From: Brucella rhizosphaerae
Lineage (GTDB): Bacteria; Pseudomonadota; Alphaproteobacteria; Rhizobiales; Rhizobiaceae
Length of the DNA stretch: 64,000 bases
Assembly: GCF_002252475.1 (NCBI RefSeq)
Contig: NZ_NNRK01000022.1
Coordinates: 124,001 to 188,000 of the forward strand
Reading direction: 5' to 3'
Part shown: in pieces, positions 1-9,674 of the stretch
How the letters are laid out: each line of letters opens with the position of its first letter
How positions within the stretch are numbered: the stretch's first letter is position 1
Position numbers and translations under genes: made by a program
The notes under the pieces: generated by a model
Seen by the model: only the letters and a program-made list of their open reading frames with translations
Databases searched by the model: none
Told to the model about the DNA's origin: nothing

Positions 1-359
1 TGCAAGCAACGCGATATCGACATGATGGCTATCGCAAGAGAAACGCCAACACCGATGGCAATCAGCGGATTACCAATAAAACGAGCGACCGTGATACCAA
101 CAAGCGCTGAAATCACATTGCCGCCAATGACTGACCAGGGCTGGGCTAACGGACTTGCAGGCACTGCGAAAATCAACACAGCAGAAGCGCCGATCGGTGC
201 CACAATCAAGGGAAATTCAATACCTCTGCCCATAACGAGTGCAGTTATGAGACCTGTCAGGCATATGCCGATCAATGCGCCAAGGCTGCCAATCAACCGG
301 TCACGCAAACTGGCACCAGCCAATATGGGCACGAAAAGCCGAAAGCCGTTGAACATCAT
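1..359 (-). CDS. HPP family membrane protein (N-terminal part, runs off the window)
   Basis: The reverse strand is open from an ATG at 359 to the window edge. The translation begins MMFNGFRLFVPILAGASLRD and continues with hydrophobic segments containing APIGASAVLIFAVPASPLAQ and PWSVIGGNVISALVG. These are the hallmarks of the HPP domain, a membrane domain with four predicted transmembrane segments, sometimes followed by CBS domains. An in-frame TAG lies just upstream of the ATG, and AGGGA precedes it, so the start is well supported. About 119 codons are present; the C-terminal part lies outside. Its substrate is not established; nitrite or anion transport has been proposed for relatives. Confidence 0.8.
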   Translation of the reverse strand, partial: MMFNGFRLFVPILAGASLRDRLIGSLGALIGICLTGLITALVMGRGIEFPLIVAPIGASAVLIFAVPASPLAQPWSVIGGNVISALVGITVARFIGNPLIAIGVGVSLAIAIMSISRCL

Positions 360-375
360 CGGTCCCTGTTTCTAA

Positions 376-679
376 CCGCGAGAAAAAGCGCTTATCGATC
401 CAAACAATTTCAGTAACCGGAACATGGAACGATGTCGCGCAGGCTTATATCAAGTTGTTCTCGATTACGAGAATGCATTTCTATGAGCAGTGCAAACTTT
501 TAACCGGTCACCCTGGTCACCCCGCTGAAATCTATAACGCACCGTGCCGGACTGATTGGCGAGAACTTGATTGATCCGATATGCCATAGCTCTAAGCTTC
601 GCAAAAACAAACGGATAGCGATAATTCACGCAACTCGGTAAAGAACCTATGCCTGTTTCAAGTATCAAGGACAACTCGC
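376..679. other. Intergenic region, divergent promoters expected
   Basis: About 300 bases lie between the divergently transcribed HPP gene and the arginase-like gene. An open frame on the minus strand here (465-674) has no family resemblance and no clear ribosome binding site, so I did not call it. I see no repeat, RNA gene or strong hairpin. Promoters for both flanking genes should lie here, but I cannot assign boxes with confidence. Confidence 0.5.
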
Positions 680-1498
680 ATGAAATCGCGCATCATCACC
701 TCTCAGGGCCGAGTAGCAGATCGTACTCCAGGTGCTATTCCCGGCGCTCTGGCCGTCGCAAAAGCTCTGTCAGAGCGCTACGATTTTTCCATCAGAACCA
801 TTGGTACACCTACGCCTTCTGTCTCCGATGACTGGAGTGAGGCATTGCCACAGGCCGGTAGCACGCTCAAAGGTCTCGCGGCAGCTGTCTGCGAAGAACT
901 AACTGCCGGCCACCTACCGCTCCTTGCCACCAACACCTGTTCGGCAAGCCTTGCGACCATTCCTCAGGCGGCCAGCCAGATAGATGGGCTGACTGTCCTT
1001 TGGATTGATGCACATGGTGATTTCAATACACCCGAGACAACTGGTTCCGGCTATATGGGCGGAATGGCGCTGGCTGGCATCTGTGGGCTTTGGGACAGCG
1101 GATATGGAGGAAATTTAGCGCCGGAAAGGGTGATAATTTTCGGAGCTCGTGACATTGATCCTGAAGAAATGGAAACGCTTGATCGCAACAATGTCAAAGT
1201 AATCAGGCCTGAGGCAGCCAATGCTCAATCGCTTCTGGCTGCAATCGGCACAGGTCCAATCTGGGTTCACATCGATTGGGATGTCATGGAACCGGGGCTG
1301 ATTCCGGCCGCTTACGCGATCGAAGGTGGATTGCTTGCACTTCAGCTTCGTGACGCGCTGGCCGCAATTCCTGCCTCTCAAATTGCTGCTATTGAGCTTG
1401 CAGAGTTTGAACTTCCTGCAGATGAGCAAGATGCGGACCGGGCACTCAATTTGATCCTCGACATTACCGCACCGCTTTTTGAAAGCATTGGTGCTTGA
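680..1498 (+). CDS. Arginase/agmatinase-family protein with a degenerate first metal motif
   Basis: This 272-residue protein has the ureohydrolase fold signatures. DAHGDFNTPE, at about residues 111-120, supplies the central DAHxD manganese ligands, and HIDWDVMEP near residue 195 matches the DxD ligand motif near the C-terminus. The first motif, normally GGDHS, reads TNTCS near residue 94, so the histidine ligand is replaced by cysteine. Length is slightly short of classical arginase (about 300). AAGGA sits upstream of the ATG. Family members hydrolyse arginine, agmatine, formiminoglutamate or related guanidino compounds in the cytosol. With a changed ligand set the substrate cannot be named. 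It stands alone, divergent from the HPP gene. Confidence 0.75.
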   Translation: MKSRIITSQGRVADRTPGAIPGALAVAKALSERYDFSIRTIGTPTPSVSDDWSEALPQAGSTLKGLAAAVCEELTAGHLPLLATNTCSASLATIPQAASQIDGLTVLWIDAHGDFNTPETTGSGYMGGMALAGICGLWDSGYGGNLAPERVIIFGARDIDPEEMETLDRNNVKVIRPEAANAQSLLAAIGTGPIWVHIDWDVMEPGLIPAAYAIEGGLLALQLRDALAAIPASQIAAIELAEFELPADEQDADRALNLILDITAPLFESIGA

Positions 1499-1574
1499 TG
1501 CAAATCATCGCTCCGGGAGATTTTCCAACTAAAATAGTGTCATTGGAACGGGTGTGGCTTCCATTTTCCCAAGA

Positions 1575-2795
1575 TCAGAAAATGGAAGCAATACGTGCTG
1601 GCTTTGACGATGAAGACATACTTGTCACAACCATCATCTTGTCAAACTCACCGCGTTTGAACGCGCTTAGGAACCGCTTATAGTCTTTGAAGACCACACA
1701 TCCATTTGAATCACCAGCCCGACGAAGCATATAGGTGTGAGCCAGCAGACCATCTCTGTTGTACGGATTGCGCCCATCGACGGGTAACAACCGGACTGCT
1801 TCGACACCGTGGAACAGGCTTTCACGCATCTGAAGCTTATAAGTGCTTGGCGGCGTGGCACCACGCATCTTCTGGTTAACATAGCGCGGGTTGTCACGCA
1901 TGTGGCCCATACCCGAATGCGCTTCGAGTTTTTCACCGCTCGGCAGATACACTGTTGCGGCAGAAATATCATAAATCGCCGTCCGACCGTGGGCAGCCTG
2001 ACCGAAAAGTCGACCAAAAAGGCCGCGCTGTATATTCTCGGTTTTCCCAGTTGGAGGCGCATAGGCCAATTGCGCTTTTTCCTGCTTTTCAGGCTTGGCG
2101 ACACCAGGCTTATTAATCACCGGCTTTCGGCCAGGAAAAGGCACGTCGTCAGGAAGAAAACTATCGGTGTCGTCTTCAATAGATGCCTGCGCGGTTTTGG
2201 CGTCAGGAGCAGACGTTGGAACAGGAATAGCATCGCCGGATGGCAGTGCCGCTTGTGAACGCGCACTATAATCTTGCGCCGCCATTTGGGCTGCGCTCGT
2301 AGCTGAAGCGATTATCGTTGGCGAAACCACGTCCTGTTTCAGCGTCGTCGTTACCACCCTCTCCTCGCGCGGTTCGATTACCGGCGTCACAGCTACGGGC
2401 ACGTCTTCGATCACTGCTTCCGGACCGACATCGGCGATGATCGGTGCATCCGCAATCGCCTTATTGCGCCGCCAATCAAGATTGGAATATGGCGCATCGG
2501 CGGTATAGGCGTCGATGAAGCGTTGACGGATGACATGGCCCATGCCGATTTTTTGATCGACGACGGCCAGCTGATGCGGCGTTGCCGTCGGAAGACGTCG
2601 GATTACAGGAGCCATTGGCACGAAAGCTGGCAATACAGCTTCCACCGTGCCTAATGCAGTCATCAGGCAGCTGCCAGCCAAAAGGCCTGCACCGAGCACT
2701 GCTGCAACACGTAAAATGCCTTTAAATACAAAGGGGTTGGGGATGTTAATCCCACGCGGCAATACAAAATCATACGTTTCTGTGACGAACGCCAT
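1575..2795 (-). CDS. DUF2778/Tlde1-domain protein, L,D-transpeptidase-like
   Basis: The 406-residue protein has an N-terminal hydrophobic segment (about residues 25-50, ILRVAAVLGAGLLAGSCLM), a long low-complexity Pro/Ala/Thr-rich middle, and a C-terminal domain from about residue 265. That domain carries H353 (LLAHTYMLRR) and the SNGCVVF motif with C366. This His...SxGC arrangement is the catalytic pair of L,D-transpeptidase-like enzymes and of the Tlde1 (DUF2778) family. It is probably anchored in the inner membrane with the catalytic domain in the periplasm, acting on peptidoglycan stem peptides. Tlde1 proteins can be type VI secretion effectors, but no secretion genes are near, and single-copy anchored forms are common in Brucella-like genomes. 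A housekeeping cell-wall role is therefore as likely. Confidence 0.75.
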   Translation of the reverse strand: MAFVTETYDFVLPRGINIPNPFVFKGILRVAAVLGAGLLAGSCLMTALGTVEAVLPAFVPMAPVIRRLPTATPHQLAVVDQKIGMGHVIRQRFIDAYTADAPYSNLDWRRNKAIADAPIIADVGPEAVIEDVPVAVTPVIEPREERVVTTTLKQDVVSPTIIASATSAAQMAAQDYSARSQAALPSGDAIPVPTSAPDAKTAQASIEDDTDSFLPDDVPFPGRKPVINKPGVAKPEKQEKAQLAYAPPTGKTENIQRGLFGRLFGQAAHGRTAIYDISAATVYLPSGEKLEAHSGMGHMRDNPRYVNQKMRGATPPSTYKLQMRESLFHGVEAVRLLPVDGRNPYNRDGLLAHTYMLRRAGDSNGCVVFKDYKRFLSAFKRGEFDKMMVVTSMSSSSKPARIASIF

Positions 2796-2987
2796 ACTAC
2801 TCGTCCTGAATAATTACTGGTTTTCTCGCAGTCGCTTTGCATGAAAGTTCGGCGGAAAAGCGAAGCAATCATGGCAAAAGTGCTGACTTGAAACTCGCAC
2901 TAAGCATGAAGAATTATGGTAACTAAATTCTTTACAATCGCTTGCTGACAGCAAAGAAAGTATGGTTGTCTCTCTCAGACAGGCTCA

Positions 2988-4157
2988 CTATGCCGTGAGC
3001 AAATAGTTGACATGGGCCGTGTTTTGAAACTCCGAGCCCTCGACCGCCACGCGATTACGTCCGCGCCGTTTCACTCTCAGAAGGGCAATATCTGCACGTT
3101 CTGCGGCATCCCAAACCGTCTCGTGATTGCGCATAATGGACATGCCGAAACTGCTGGTGAGCTTGCGCCCATTGGGCAACATCGAAAAGCTATATCGTGC
3201 CACGTGATTGCAAAGACGATTGGCAAAGACCTCACATTGCTCTGCGCTGCCTTCCACGATCAGAATGAATTCCTCGCCGCCAACGCGACCGACTATCGTT
3301 CCTTCGTCAGCAGTTAATCGAAGCAAAGAGGCAAATTCCACCAGAACCTTATCACCGATGGAATGGCCAAATTCATCGTTGATCGCTTTGAAGTGATCAA
3401 TATCCGCGATGATGACAGCGCGTTTATTCTTATCCGAAGCGGTGACCTTCCGCCCAATAGATCGCTCCAACCCACGGCGATTAAGAACGCCCGTTAGCGG
3501 ATCTGAATCACGCTCGCCTTGCAATTCGTTGACCACATCAGCAGTTGCCACGACCAGAATAACCAGGCCAAGCAATACCCCTATAAAGGAAACAGAAATC
3601 GTCACGAGGGTCCAGTATTTCGAACTAATCAACTCTTCAGAACTCGCAACACCCTCAAGCATGTTGAAAGTTAGTACGCTGCGGAGAAAGAAATGCATCG
3701 CAAATATCATGAGGACGCTATGCAGTGTCCGTTCAATCCAATTACCTTCGGCTAGTTGCTGAGACTTTATACAAAGGACCGCGATCATTGCGCCAAGCCC
3801 GAAATTTGAAACAATCGCCATATATTTATAGGCGATGCCAGCTTGTGCGAGATAGGCGATCATCGCCAATGTCAGCACACTAATCGCCACCCCAGCAAAG
3901 GGGGAAAATGGCCTGCCAAGACGAACCATCACGGCTTCACAAAAGAAAAGCCCGGCCAGGAGATAAAAGGCAGTGGCGGTAAATACCTCTGCATTTAAGC
4001 TTGGTAGAAGATGCAGTACCTGTAGCAGCAAGCCGGTCGCAAATGTTGCGAAACCCAGTCCGAACAACAACATATGTTTGCGTTTGGTGTCGAGCATCCA
4101 TACGCCGGACATCGTCGTCGCAAACAACATAATCAGGAGAGGAGGAACGAATTTCAC
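2988..4157 (-). CDS. Membrane-bound GGDEF diguanylate cyclase
   Basis: The 389-residue protein has about six to seven hydrophobic segments in residues 1-205, then a GGDEF domain from about residue 215 (SDPLTGVLNRRGL). The active-site motif is GGEEF at 293-297, preceded by the metal and nucleotide-binding stretch ADIDHFKAINDEFGHSIGD. It should make cyclic di-GMP from two GTP at the inner membrane. No RxxD inhibitory I-site is visible at the usual place before GGEEF, so product inhibition may be absent. The N-terminal membrane region has no sensor family I can name. It is transcribed away from the exonuclease gene, with an AT-rich region between. Confidence 0.88.
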   Translation of the reverse strand: MKFVPPLLIMLFATTMSGVWMLDTKRKHMLLFGLGFATFATGLLLQVLHLLPSLNAEVFTATAFYLLAGLFFCEAVMVRLGRPFSPFAGVAISVLTLAMIAYLAQAGIAYKYMAIVSNFGLGAMIAVLCIKSQQLAEGNWIERTLHSVLMIFAMHFFLRSVLTFNMLEGVASSEELISSKYWTLVTISVSFIGVLLGLVILVVATADVVNELQGERDSDPLTGVLNRRGLERSIGRKVTASDKNKRAVIIADIDHFKAINDEFGHSIGDKVLVEFASLLRLTADEGTIVGRVGGEEFILIVEGSAEQCEVFANRLCNHVARYSFSMLPNGRKLTSSFGMSIMRNHETVWDAAERADIALLRVKRRGRNRVAVEGSEFQNTAHVNYLLTA

Positions 4158-4526
4158 GACAGATGATACCGTTTAAACAAAAAATATATTAAAATCGGAA
4201 TTGAATGCATTTAAAACGATAATAAACGATTCAAATCAAGCAAACTTTTATTGTAAAAAGATAGATATTTCACTGATTTAGACTATTGTAAATTAATTAT
4301 GTTCTAATAATAAAATATAAACAATAGGATCACAGCCGCACGGGCCAATGCTCCGTTTTATACATTGATAGTTATCCCCAGATACTGATTTCAAGCATTC
4401 ACTTAAATAAGCCTATAACATTCAATATCGCCAACATTACCTGTTACTAAACTTATTAAGGCCTTGGTGACGAGGTTCTGAAATGCCATTTTAACACTAC
4501 GCACAGCCCCAATGCGGAGAAAACAT
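4158..4526. other. AT-rich divergent intergenic region
   Basis: About 350 bases, conspicuously AT-rich (runs of A and T between 4170 and 4330), lie between the divergent diguanylate cyclase and exonuclease genes. They should hold both promoters. I see no gene, no RNA fold and no repeat that matches other parts of the window. Confidence 0.5.
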
Positions 4527-5528
4527 ATGCGCCATCAGTTCGACCTTTTTACTCCTCCAGCAGTGGACGGAGAAAAACGGGCGGAACTGCGTCCTGCCCG
4601 CACCAGACCCGGCAAGGGAACGGCTATTGATGAAGCGGAAATGGTACAGCGCCTGAAGGACAGCGGCCGCTATCGCATCCTGCAACGGCTCGACCCGGCA
4701 CCGATAGTGCCGGATGCAGATAAACTTGCTTTCCCGCGTCTTGGTGTGGTGGTCGATACAGAAACGACTGGTCTGAGTGCCGCGCAAGAAGAAATTATTG
4801 AGATTGGCGCGGTCGCTTTCCGCTATGCCGACGATGGTTCTATTGGTGATGTCTGCGCGACGTTCAGCGCGCTGCAGGAACCATCAAAACCAATTCCAAC
4901 CGATATCACCCGCATCACCGGCATTACCGATGAGATGGTAGCGGGACAGATGATCCCCCGTGCGAAACTGGAATCGCTGATCTCAGAGGCAGATCTGATC
5001 ATTGCACATAATGCAGGTTTCGACCGACCATTTCTTGAACGGTTCTCGCCTGTGTTTGAGAACAAGCCATGGGCCTGTTCGGTCAAGGAGATTGATTGGA
5101 CCGCGCGCGGCTTTGAAGGCACAAAACTTGGTTATCTGATTGGCCAGAGCGGCTATTTTCACAACGGCCACCGCGCTGAAGATGATTGTCAGGCACTGTT
5201 GGCCGTGTTGCGCGAAACATCAGGCCGCAAGCAAACGCCATTTTCGGAGCTGCTCAAGGCCAGTCACAAATCGCGCCTGCGCATCTACGCTGAAAACAGC
5301 CCCTTCGAGATGAAGGACAAGCTGAAAGAGCGCCGCTATCGCTGGTCAGACGGCACCGATGGTCGCCCGAAATCATGGTGGACTGAGGTAGACGAGGACG
5401 AGCTGGATAGCGAGCTTGAGTATCTGCGCACGGAGATTTATCCATGGCGCGATGCGGAACCACTTATCGTGAAACTGACTGCAACAGAACGCTATAAAGA
5501 GCGAGCGCCATTGCGACCGGGCAAATAA
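4527..5528 (+). CDS. DEDDh 3'-5' exonuclease, DnaQ/PolIII epsilon-like
   Basis: The exonuclease domain begins with the ExoI motif VVVDTETTGL, whose acidic pair binds the two metals. ExoII is IAHNAGFDRPFL and ExoIII-h is HRAEDDCQALL, giving the full DEDDh set. The N-terminal ~70 and C-terminal ~90 residues lie outside the domain, and a WSDGTDGRPKSWW stretch in the C-terminal part is probably a separate small module. I prefer the ATG at 4527 because GGAG lies at a good distance before it; an earlier in-frame ATG at 4512 would add five residues. It probably trims DNA or RNA 3' ends as a stand-alone exonuclease, not as the replicative proofreader, since it is not paired with polymerase genes. Confidence 0.85.
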   Translation: MRHQFDLFTPPAVDGEKRAELRPARTRPGKGTAIDEAEMVQRLKDSGRYRILQRLDPAPIVPDADKLAFPRLGVVVDTETTGLSAAQEEIIEIGAVAFRYADDGSIGDVCATFSALQEPSKPIPTDITRITGITDEMVAGQMIPRAKLESLISEADLIIAHNAGFDRPFLERFSPVFENKPWACSVKEIDWTARGFEGTKLGYLIGQSGYFHNGHRAEDDCQALLAVLRETSGRKQTPFSELLKASHKSRLRIYAENSPFEMKDKLKERRYRWSDGTDGRPKSWWTEVDEDELDSELEYLRTEIYPWRDAEPLIVKLTATERYKERAPLRPGK

Positions 5529-5529
5529 A

Positions 5530-5554
5530 AAAGGCGGTATAAACCGCCTTTCCC
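5530..5554. terminator. Bidirectional rho-independent terminator
   Basis: The sequence AAAGGCGGT-ATAA-ACCGCCTTT forms a perfect 9-bp stem with a four-base loop. It lies between the convergent exonuclease and amidase genes. A T-rich stretch follows it on both strands, strongest on the minus strand, so it should end both transcripts. Confidence 0.9.
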
Positions 5555-5557
5555 TTA

Positions 5558-6943
5558 TCAGATGACAGGCCACGGCCTTTGTGCGGGCCGCATGTCCTCA
5601 TAGGCTTTTGCCAAACGCAATACACCCAGATCATCAAAGCGCTGGCCGAAAATCTGCAAGCCAATCGGCAACCCTTCGGACGTATATCCGCAATTGATCG
5701 AAACTGCGGGCTGCTCCGACATATTGAGCGAAACCGTAAAGGCGATATGCTCAAACGGGCGCTGCGGATCGTTGATCGGCGAGGCCCATTCTGCCGGATA
5801 GGTCGCCATCGGCGCGGTCGGAGAGATGATGAAATCAAACTCTTTCGACGCTGCAAGTGCTGCATTGCGCATCGCATCCATCTGGGCAAAGCCTGTATAA
5901 ACCTCTTCGCCCGACAGCCCTTCAGCGGTCTCAGTCCATTGATATATGTAGGGCAGGATTTTCGCCCGGTTTTCAGGTGTCATTTTCTTGATGTCCGACC
6001 ATGATCGCGCGCGCCAGAAACGATCAAGACCGTCAATCATTGTACGATTTAAGAACGGCTCGACTGGCTCGATGATAGCGCCGGCATCCGCAAACAACTT
6101 TGCTGCAGCTTCGATTGCCGCCCTGGTTTCATCGCCGACATCTTCACCAAAACCAGCATCAAGCCAAAGGCCGATCTTCAGGCCTTTCACATCAATGTCG
6201 AGGTTCATCCAATCAATTGGCTGATAAGGCAGGCTCATGCCATCACGACGATCAGGCTTGGAAAGCACCGACATATAAAGCGCCGTATCCGCAACATCGC
6301 GTGTCATAGGACCGGCAACTCGGCCCAAAAAGGCAGGATCGATCGGAATACGCCCAAAAGACGGCTTGAGGCCCACGACTCCACACCAGCCGGCAGGCAA
6401 GCGGATGGAACCACCAATATCGGTACCAACATGCAAAGGCCCATAACCGGCAGCGGCAGCACTACCAGCACCTGCACTCGATCCACCAGGATTTGTGCTC
6501 AGATCCCATGGGTTGCGGGCAAGCTTATGGAAGCTCGAAAGCCCGGAGGATAGCATGCCAAGGTCTGGCATAGTTGTTTTGCCAAGCAGTACACCGCCAG
6601 CTTCACGAGTGCGGGCAGCAGCTGGCGCATCAGCGGTAGCAGGCTTCAACGGCAATGCAGCACAACCAAGCGGCACAGCCAAGCCTTGCGTTGCTATATT
6701 TTCTTTGAGTGTCAGCGGTACGCCGTCAATCGCGCCTGCAGGCTCTCCTTTGGCCCAGCGCGCTTCCGACGCCTTTGCTGATTTACGTGCAGCATCAGGG
6801 TCATAGGCCCAGAGGGCGTTGAGCTTTGGTTCATAGGCTTCAATGCGATGAATGACCGCTTCGGTCACTTCAACCGGCGACAGCCTTTTCGCCTTATAAG
6901 CATCAACAAGCGTGACAGCAGATAAATCCGCTAGATTTGACAT
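5558..6943 (-). CDS. Amidase signature family hydrolase
   Basis: The 461-residue enzyme has the amidase signature. The Ser-cisSer-Lys triad can be read as K80 (LTLKEN), S155 (NPGGSSAG) and the nucleophile S179 (TDIGGSIRLP). Length and lack of a signal peptide fit a cytosolic amidase hydrolysing a small amide or an N-acyl bond to carboxylate and ammonia. It is the last gene of the minus-strand operon that starts with a GntR regulator and encodes an ABC importer, an aldehyde dehydrogenase and an SDR. The importer probably brings in the amide-containing substrate. It is not GatA: no gatB or gatC is present. Confidence 0.88.
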   Translation of the reverse strand: MSNLADLSAVTLVDAYKAKRLSPVEVTEAVIHRIEAYEPKLNALWAYDPDAARKSAKASEARWAKGEPAGAIDGVPLTLKENIATQGLAVPLGCAALPLKPATADAPAAARTREAGGVLLGKTTMPDLGMLSSGLSSFHKLARNPWDLSTNPGGSSAGAGSAAAAGYGPLHVGTDIGGSIRLPAGWCGVVGLKPSFGRIPIDPAFLGRVAGPMTRDVADTALYMSVLSKPDRRDGMSLPYQPIDWMNLDIDVKGLKIGLWLDAGFGEDVGDETRAAIEAAAKLFADAGAIIEPVEPFLNRTMIDGLDRFWRARSWSDIKKMTPENRAKILPYIYQWTETAEGLSGEEVYTGFAQMDAMRNAALAASKEFDFIISPTAPMATYPAEWASPINDPQRPFEHIAFTVSLNMSEQPAVSINCGYTSEGLPIGLQIFGQRFDDLGVLRLAKAYEDMRPAQRPWPVI

Positions 6944-6958
6944 TCAGGTTCCCTTTTA

Positions 6959-7807
6959 TCATTCCGGTAATTGGAGATTGGCGGTCTGCCGCGATGCGCG
7001 TTTGCGCCGTCCCGAGAAAGGCTTTGGCACCGCATCGACAAGCGCTCGCGTATATTCATGCTGCGGATTATCAAAGACCTCGTTGGTTGGCCCCTGCTCG
7101 ACAATATTGCCGCGATAAATCACCGCCACACGGTCGGTAATGGCACGCACAACACCAAGATCATGACTGATGAAAAGATAGCTGAGACCAAATTTCTCCT
7201 GCAAATCCATCATCAGATTAAGCACCTGCGCCTGAATGGAAACATCAAGCGCCGAGACCGGCTCATCCGCAACAATCAGCGCTGGCTTTGTAATCAGCGC
7301 ACGCGCAATGGCGATACGCTGACGCTGACCGCCGGAGAATTCATGCGGATATTTATCCGCCGATGCGGACGGCAATCCAACCGCTGCCAGCACTTCCTCC
7401 ACACGCTCATTGCGTTCAGCATTGCTTGTTCCTCGTTCCAGCGAGACAATCGGTTCCGATATAATTCGTCGCACCGTATGGCGTGGATCAAGCGAGCCAT
7501 AAGGGTCCTGAAAAATTGCCTGAAAGCCTTTGCGTGCTTCACGGAGCCCACCGCGATCAAGCGCATAAATATCCTGCCCATTGATCAGAATTTGACCAGA
7601 TTGCGGCCTCTCCAAACCCATAACTGCACGGGCTAATGTGGATTTACCGGAGCCACTTTCGCCAACGATGCCGAGGCTTTGCCCTGCTTCAATATCAACG
7701 CTGACACCGTGAAGCACGCGCAAGCTCTCCTGTTTCGACAAAAAAGAAGCGCGCGGCAGACGATATTCGCGCACGACATTGCGCACTTCCAGAATGTGTT
7801 TCGTCAT
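6959..7807 (-). CDS. Dipeptide/oligopeptide-type ABC transporter ATPase (DppF/OppF-like)
   Basis: The 282-residue ATPase has Walker [11 protein letters not shown], signature FSGGQRQRIAIARAL, Walker B LIVADEPVSALD and the switch His in LFISHDLG. DPYGSLDPRHTV is the characteristic Q-loop region of the F-type subunit of Dpp/Opp importers. It overlaps the upstream ATPase gene by four bases (ATGA), so the two are translationally coupled. It energises the permease pair encoded upstream. Compared with typical DppF the C-terminal extension is short. Confidence 0.92.
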   Translation of the reverse strand: MTKHILEVRNVVREYRLPRASFLSKQESLRVLHGVSVDIEAGQSLGIVGESGSGKSTLARAVMGLERPQSGQILINGQDIYALDRGGLREARKGFQAIFQDPYGSLDPRHTVRRIISEPIVSLERGTSNAERNERVEEVLAAVGLPSASADKYPHEFSGGQRQRIAIARALITKPALIVADEPVSALDVSIQAQVLNLMMDLQEKFGLSYLFISHDLGVVRAITDRVAVIYRGNIVEQGPTNEVFDNPQHEYTRALVDAVPKPFSGRRKRASRQTANLQLPE

Positions 7808-8817
7808 GCCATCACCTCGCCTTCACACGGATGAAAGCAGGCGGCACGATGCGTGATCCCGTCATTCTCACCGAGAATATCAAGCGGCGGAATGGTTTGG
7901 CGGCAATCATCCTGCACAAAGGTACAGCGATCAGCAAAAGTGCAATGCGCCGGACGCGCAAGCGGATCGGGCACCACACCGGGAATGGCTTTCAGTCGTT
8001 GCCGCCCACCAGAGCTCGAACGCACAAGGGCTGCACCATGAGGTGAGGCTGCAAAAAGGCCGCGCGCATATGGATGCGCCATGCGATTGAACACGGCTTC
8101 TGTGCGGCCCGTTTCCACGATCCGCCCTGCATACATAACCGCAATACGGTCCGTCATCTCGGAAACGACGCCGAGATCATGCGTGATCAGCATCAAGGCC
8201 GTCCCGGTCTCGTCGATCAGTTCATCCATTAGATCGAGGATCTGCGCCTGCACCGTTACATCAAGCGCGGTTGTCGGCTCATCAGCAATCAGCAGGTCCG
8301 GTTCGCAGGCAATCGCCATAGCAATCATCACGCGCTGACGCTGACCGCCGGAAAGCTGATGCGGATAGAGTTCAAGATTGAAGCGTGGTGCGGGCAATCC
8401 AACCCGATCAAGAAGCTCGCGTGCTTTTCGTTCAGCGTCCGCACGACTTTCACCAAGATGCAGACGACGGCCTTCAGCAATCTGTGCGCCAATTGATTTC
8501 ACTGGATTGAGCGCAGTCATCGGCTCCTGAAAAATCATCGCCATGCGACGTCCGCGCATTTTACACAATTCTGCTTCCGGCAAGGACGCAAGGTCTTGGC
8601 CGTCAAAGCGCAGTGTTCCACGCACGCGCATGCGATCTGGCAAAAGCCCCATCGCCGCAAGAGCGGTGATCGATTTGCCACTTCCGGACTCACCCACCAC
8701 GCCGAGACGTTCGCCGCGATTAAGCGTCAGCGTGATGTCGGAGACAATATCCGCGACCTTGAGCCCAATGGGCAGCTCAACGGACATATTGTTCATTTCA
8801 AGCAAAGGTATTGTCAT
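7804..8817 (-). CDS. Dipeptide/oligopeptide-type ABC transporter ATPase (DppD/OppD-like)
   Basis: The 337-residue ATPase has Walker [10 protein letters not shown], signature [16 protein letters not shown], Walker [13 protein letters not shown] and the switch His in LITHDLG. The C-terminal oligopeptide-specific region ends with cysteines in [17 protein letters not shown] and AACFHPC, which in this family can bind an iron-sulfur cluster. It overlaps the DppC-like gene by four bases and the DppF-like gene by four bases. With DppF it forms the nucleotide-binding heterodimer. Confidence 0.92.
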   Translation of the reverse strand: MTIPLLEMNNMSVELPIGLKVADIVSDITLTLNRGERLGVVGESGSGKSITALAAMGLLPDRMRVRGTLRFDGQDLASLPEAELCKMRGRRMAMIFQEPMTALNPVKSIGAQIAEGRRLHLGESRADAERKARELLDRVGLPAPRFNLELYPHQLSGGQRQRVMIAMAIACEPDLLIADEPTTALDVTVQAQILDLMDELIDETGTALMLITHDLGVVSEMTDRIAVMYAGRIVETGRTEAVFNRMAHPYARGLFAASPHGAALVRSSSGGRQRLKAIPGVVPDPLARPAHCTFADRCTFVQDDCRQTIPPLDILGENDGITHRAACFHPCEGEVMA

Positions 8818-9674
8818 CTCTGCCTCCTTACACGCGGGTCAAGCACATCTCGCAGTCCATCTCCGAGCATATTGAGCCCCAGAACGGCAAACGTGATGGC
8901 AAGGCCGGGGAAAATGGCCAGCCATGGCGCGTCATAAATGAAAGTTTGTGCGTCATTGAGCATCTTGCCCCAGCTCGGCATTGGCGGCTGGGTACCAAGT
9001 CCGACATAGGACAGGCCAGCTTCTGCAACGATTGCGAGAGCAAACTGAATGGTCGCCTGCACGATGAGCACGTGATTAATGTTGGGCAGTACATGCAACA
9101 GCGTGATCGAAATATCGCCACGCCCAGCACAGCGCGCGGCCTGCACATATTCGCGCTTCCACAGACCAAGTGATGCGCCGCGTGTCACACGGGCAAAGAC
9201 CGGCACGTTGAAGATGCCAATTGCAATCATTGCATTGACAGCGCCCGGACCAAAAATCGCGGTGATGATGACAGCGGTCAACAGTGCGGGGAACGCAAAG
9301 GCAAGGTCTGTCATGCGCATGACAAAACCATCAATCAATCCGCCGCGCGCAGCCGCGAAGGCTCCCAGCGGAATGCCTATACCAGCACCAACCAGAACCG
9401 CAATGATGGAAACGGCAATCGAATTGCGCGCGCCCACCATGATCATGGAGAAAACATCTCGACCGAAATTATCGGTGCCAAAAAGATGGCTAAGGCTCGG
9501 GCCTTGCAGCTTGTCGCGAAAATTCATCGCGGTTGGCGAATAAGGCGTCCAGAAATAAGACACCAACGCCATAGACACGAGAATGACCGTAATCAGCGAT
9601 CCTATAAACAAGCTTCGGCTCAGAAACAGCACCCGGAAGCGACTTGGTTTAACCATAGTCTGAACATCGCTCAT
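8814..9674 (-). CDS. ABC transporter permease, DppC-like
   Basis: The 286-residue protein has an N-terminal transmembrane helix (about 27-49), the HLFGTDNFGRDVFSMIMVGA motif typical of DppC/OppC, and the BPD_transp_1 domain with further helices. The EAA-type loop, EAGLSYVGLGTQPPMPSWG, contacts the ATPases. It overlaps both neighbours by four bases. It pairs with the DppB-like permease to form the channel. Confidence 0.92.
   Translation of the reverse strand: MSDVQTMVKPSRFRVLFLSRSLFIGSLITVILVSMALVSYFWTPYSPTAMNFRDKLQGPSLSHLFGTDNFGRDVFSMIMVGARNSIAVSIIAVLVGAGIGIPLGAFAAARGGLIDGFVMRMTDLAFAFPALLTAVIITAIFGPGAVNAMIAIGIFNVPVFARVTRGASLGLWKREYVQAARCAGRGDISITLLHVLPNINHVLIVQATIQFALAIVAEAGLSYVGLGTQPPMPSWGKMLNDAQTFIYDAPWLAIFPGLAITFAVLGLNMLGDGLRDVLDPRVRRQR

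Noticed and set aside
22..375. 117-codon frame on the plus strand at the window start
   Set aside because: It is the shadow of the HPP membrane protein on the minus strand, which has a family match and a ribosome binding site.
465..674. 69-codon minus-strand frame before the arginase-like gene
   Set aside because: No family resemblance, no clear ribosome binding site, and it occupies the promoter region of two divergent genes.
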